NCBI GenBank assembly: GCA_014799385.1
Contig: JAAVIC010000020.1
Coordinates: 120,085 to 184,084 of the forward strand
Reading direction: 5' to 3'
DNA length: 64,000 bases
Source of the DNA: Oscillospiraceae bacterium
Lineage (GTDB): Bacteria; Bacillota; Clostridia; Oscillospirales; Ruminococcaceae
The notes below the pieces were generated by a model. That model worked only from the letters and a program-made list of their open reading frames with translations, ran no database searches and was not told the DNA's origin. Positions within the stretch are counted from its first letter, which is position 1, and each line of letters begins with the position of its first letter. The position numbers were made by a program, and so were the translations under genes. Shown piece after piece: positions 63,609 to 64,000 of the stretch.

Positions 63609-63695
63609 GTTTAACAAAATTCCCCTCGGCTGTGCCGAGGGGATTTTGTTAAACGCAAAGGCATTTGCGTCTCGCCGTTGGCGAACCGCAAACAC
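63609..63695 (+). repeat. family D-like hairpin, copy D3 (downstream of a CDS)
   Basis: gtttaacaaaattcccctcggctgtgccgaggggattttgttaaacgcaaaggcatttgcg, parallel to D1. Confidence 0.65.
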
Positions 63696-63811
63696 TCTTT
63701 GCTAGCGCGCAAATAGCAGATAAACCTCTTGACATTTTGAAAAAAGGGATACAATGTATAACCGTGTCCCTTTTTGTTGGCGGTAAATCTTTCTCACTTT
63801 CGGTTTATAAA

Positions 63812-64000
63812 CTATTTATTAGTATTTTTGATTGTTTTAACACCGAAAATAAAATATAGGATATGGAAAACCCAAACGCACGCAAGCACTATCCTCCCGA
63901 CAACCACCTGATTCATCATAATAAACCCAATCGTCATCAGCACTGTAACGGTTATCATAATTTTGATCTTGGTTTTCCATGTCATACCTTGACCCTTTAC
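63812..64000 (-). CDS. DUF454/YbaN-like membrane protein (5' end beyond window)
   Basis: minus strand translation VKGQGMTWKTKIKIMITVTVLMTIGFIMMNQVVVGRIVLACVWVFHILYFIFGVKTIKNTNK-stop; not in supplied ORF list. Confidence 0.65.
   Translation of the reverse strand, partial: VKGQGMTWKTKIKIMITVTVLMTIGFIMMNQVVVGRIVLACVWVFHILYFIFGVKTIKNTNK

Noticed and set aside
63444-63695. Minus-strand 83-aa ORF over the D3 hairpin
   Set aside because: Antisense to the Cys-rich CDS and a palindromic repeat, no protein-like features.

Overview
This window reads as a chromosomal segment of a spore-forming, low-to-mid-GC Firmicute, probably an Oscillospirales/Ruminococcaceae-type Clostridium. The lineage call is inference from gene content. 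Backbone genes: cca (5' partial), a LacI regulator, spoIIR, hprK, a C15-like peptidase, ROK glucokinase, murB-rapZ-whiA, lgt, a SigH-like sigma factor, divIVA, ireB, spmA-spmB, tRNA-Gly, tRNA-Ser and a division/cell-wall (dcw) cluster (mraZ-rsmH-ftsL-pbp-murE-murF-mraY-ftsW-murG-murA-ftsQ-ftsZ). A dispersed polyamine gene set encodes aguA/aguB, speD, a PLP decarboxylase, speE, carboxynorspermidine synthase and carboxynorspermidine decarboxylase. It is interspersed with accessory cargo (DUF4258/YgiT TA-like pair, DUF4375-like gene, small orphan genes).

The most unusual signal is a family of at least 8 structured intergenic elements ('family A', ~105-185 bp, often with an extra ~50-190 bp leader). 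They lie immediately upstream of start codons and always in the same orientation relative to the downstream gene. They end in a conserved ATTTGCYATTWARATAAGGAG that contains the Shine-Dalgarno sequence. Their inner hairpins differ in sequence but keep pairing, and they share or exchange modules. Three copies sit inside the dcw cluster (before murE, ftsW, murG). Three further repeat families are visible: a ~175-bp palindromic MITE-like family B, a smaller ATACTAATTC palindrome family C, and a tRNA-trailing hairpin family D. All calls come from reading the sequence and the supplied ORF track. No database search or folding program was run.
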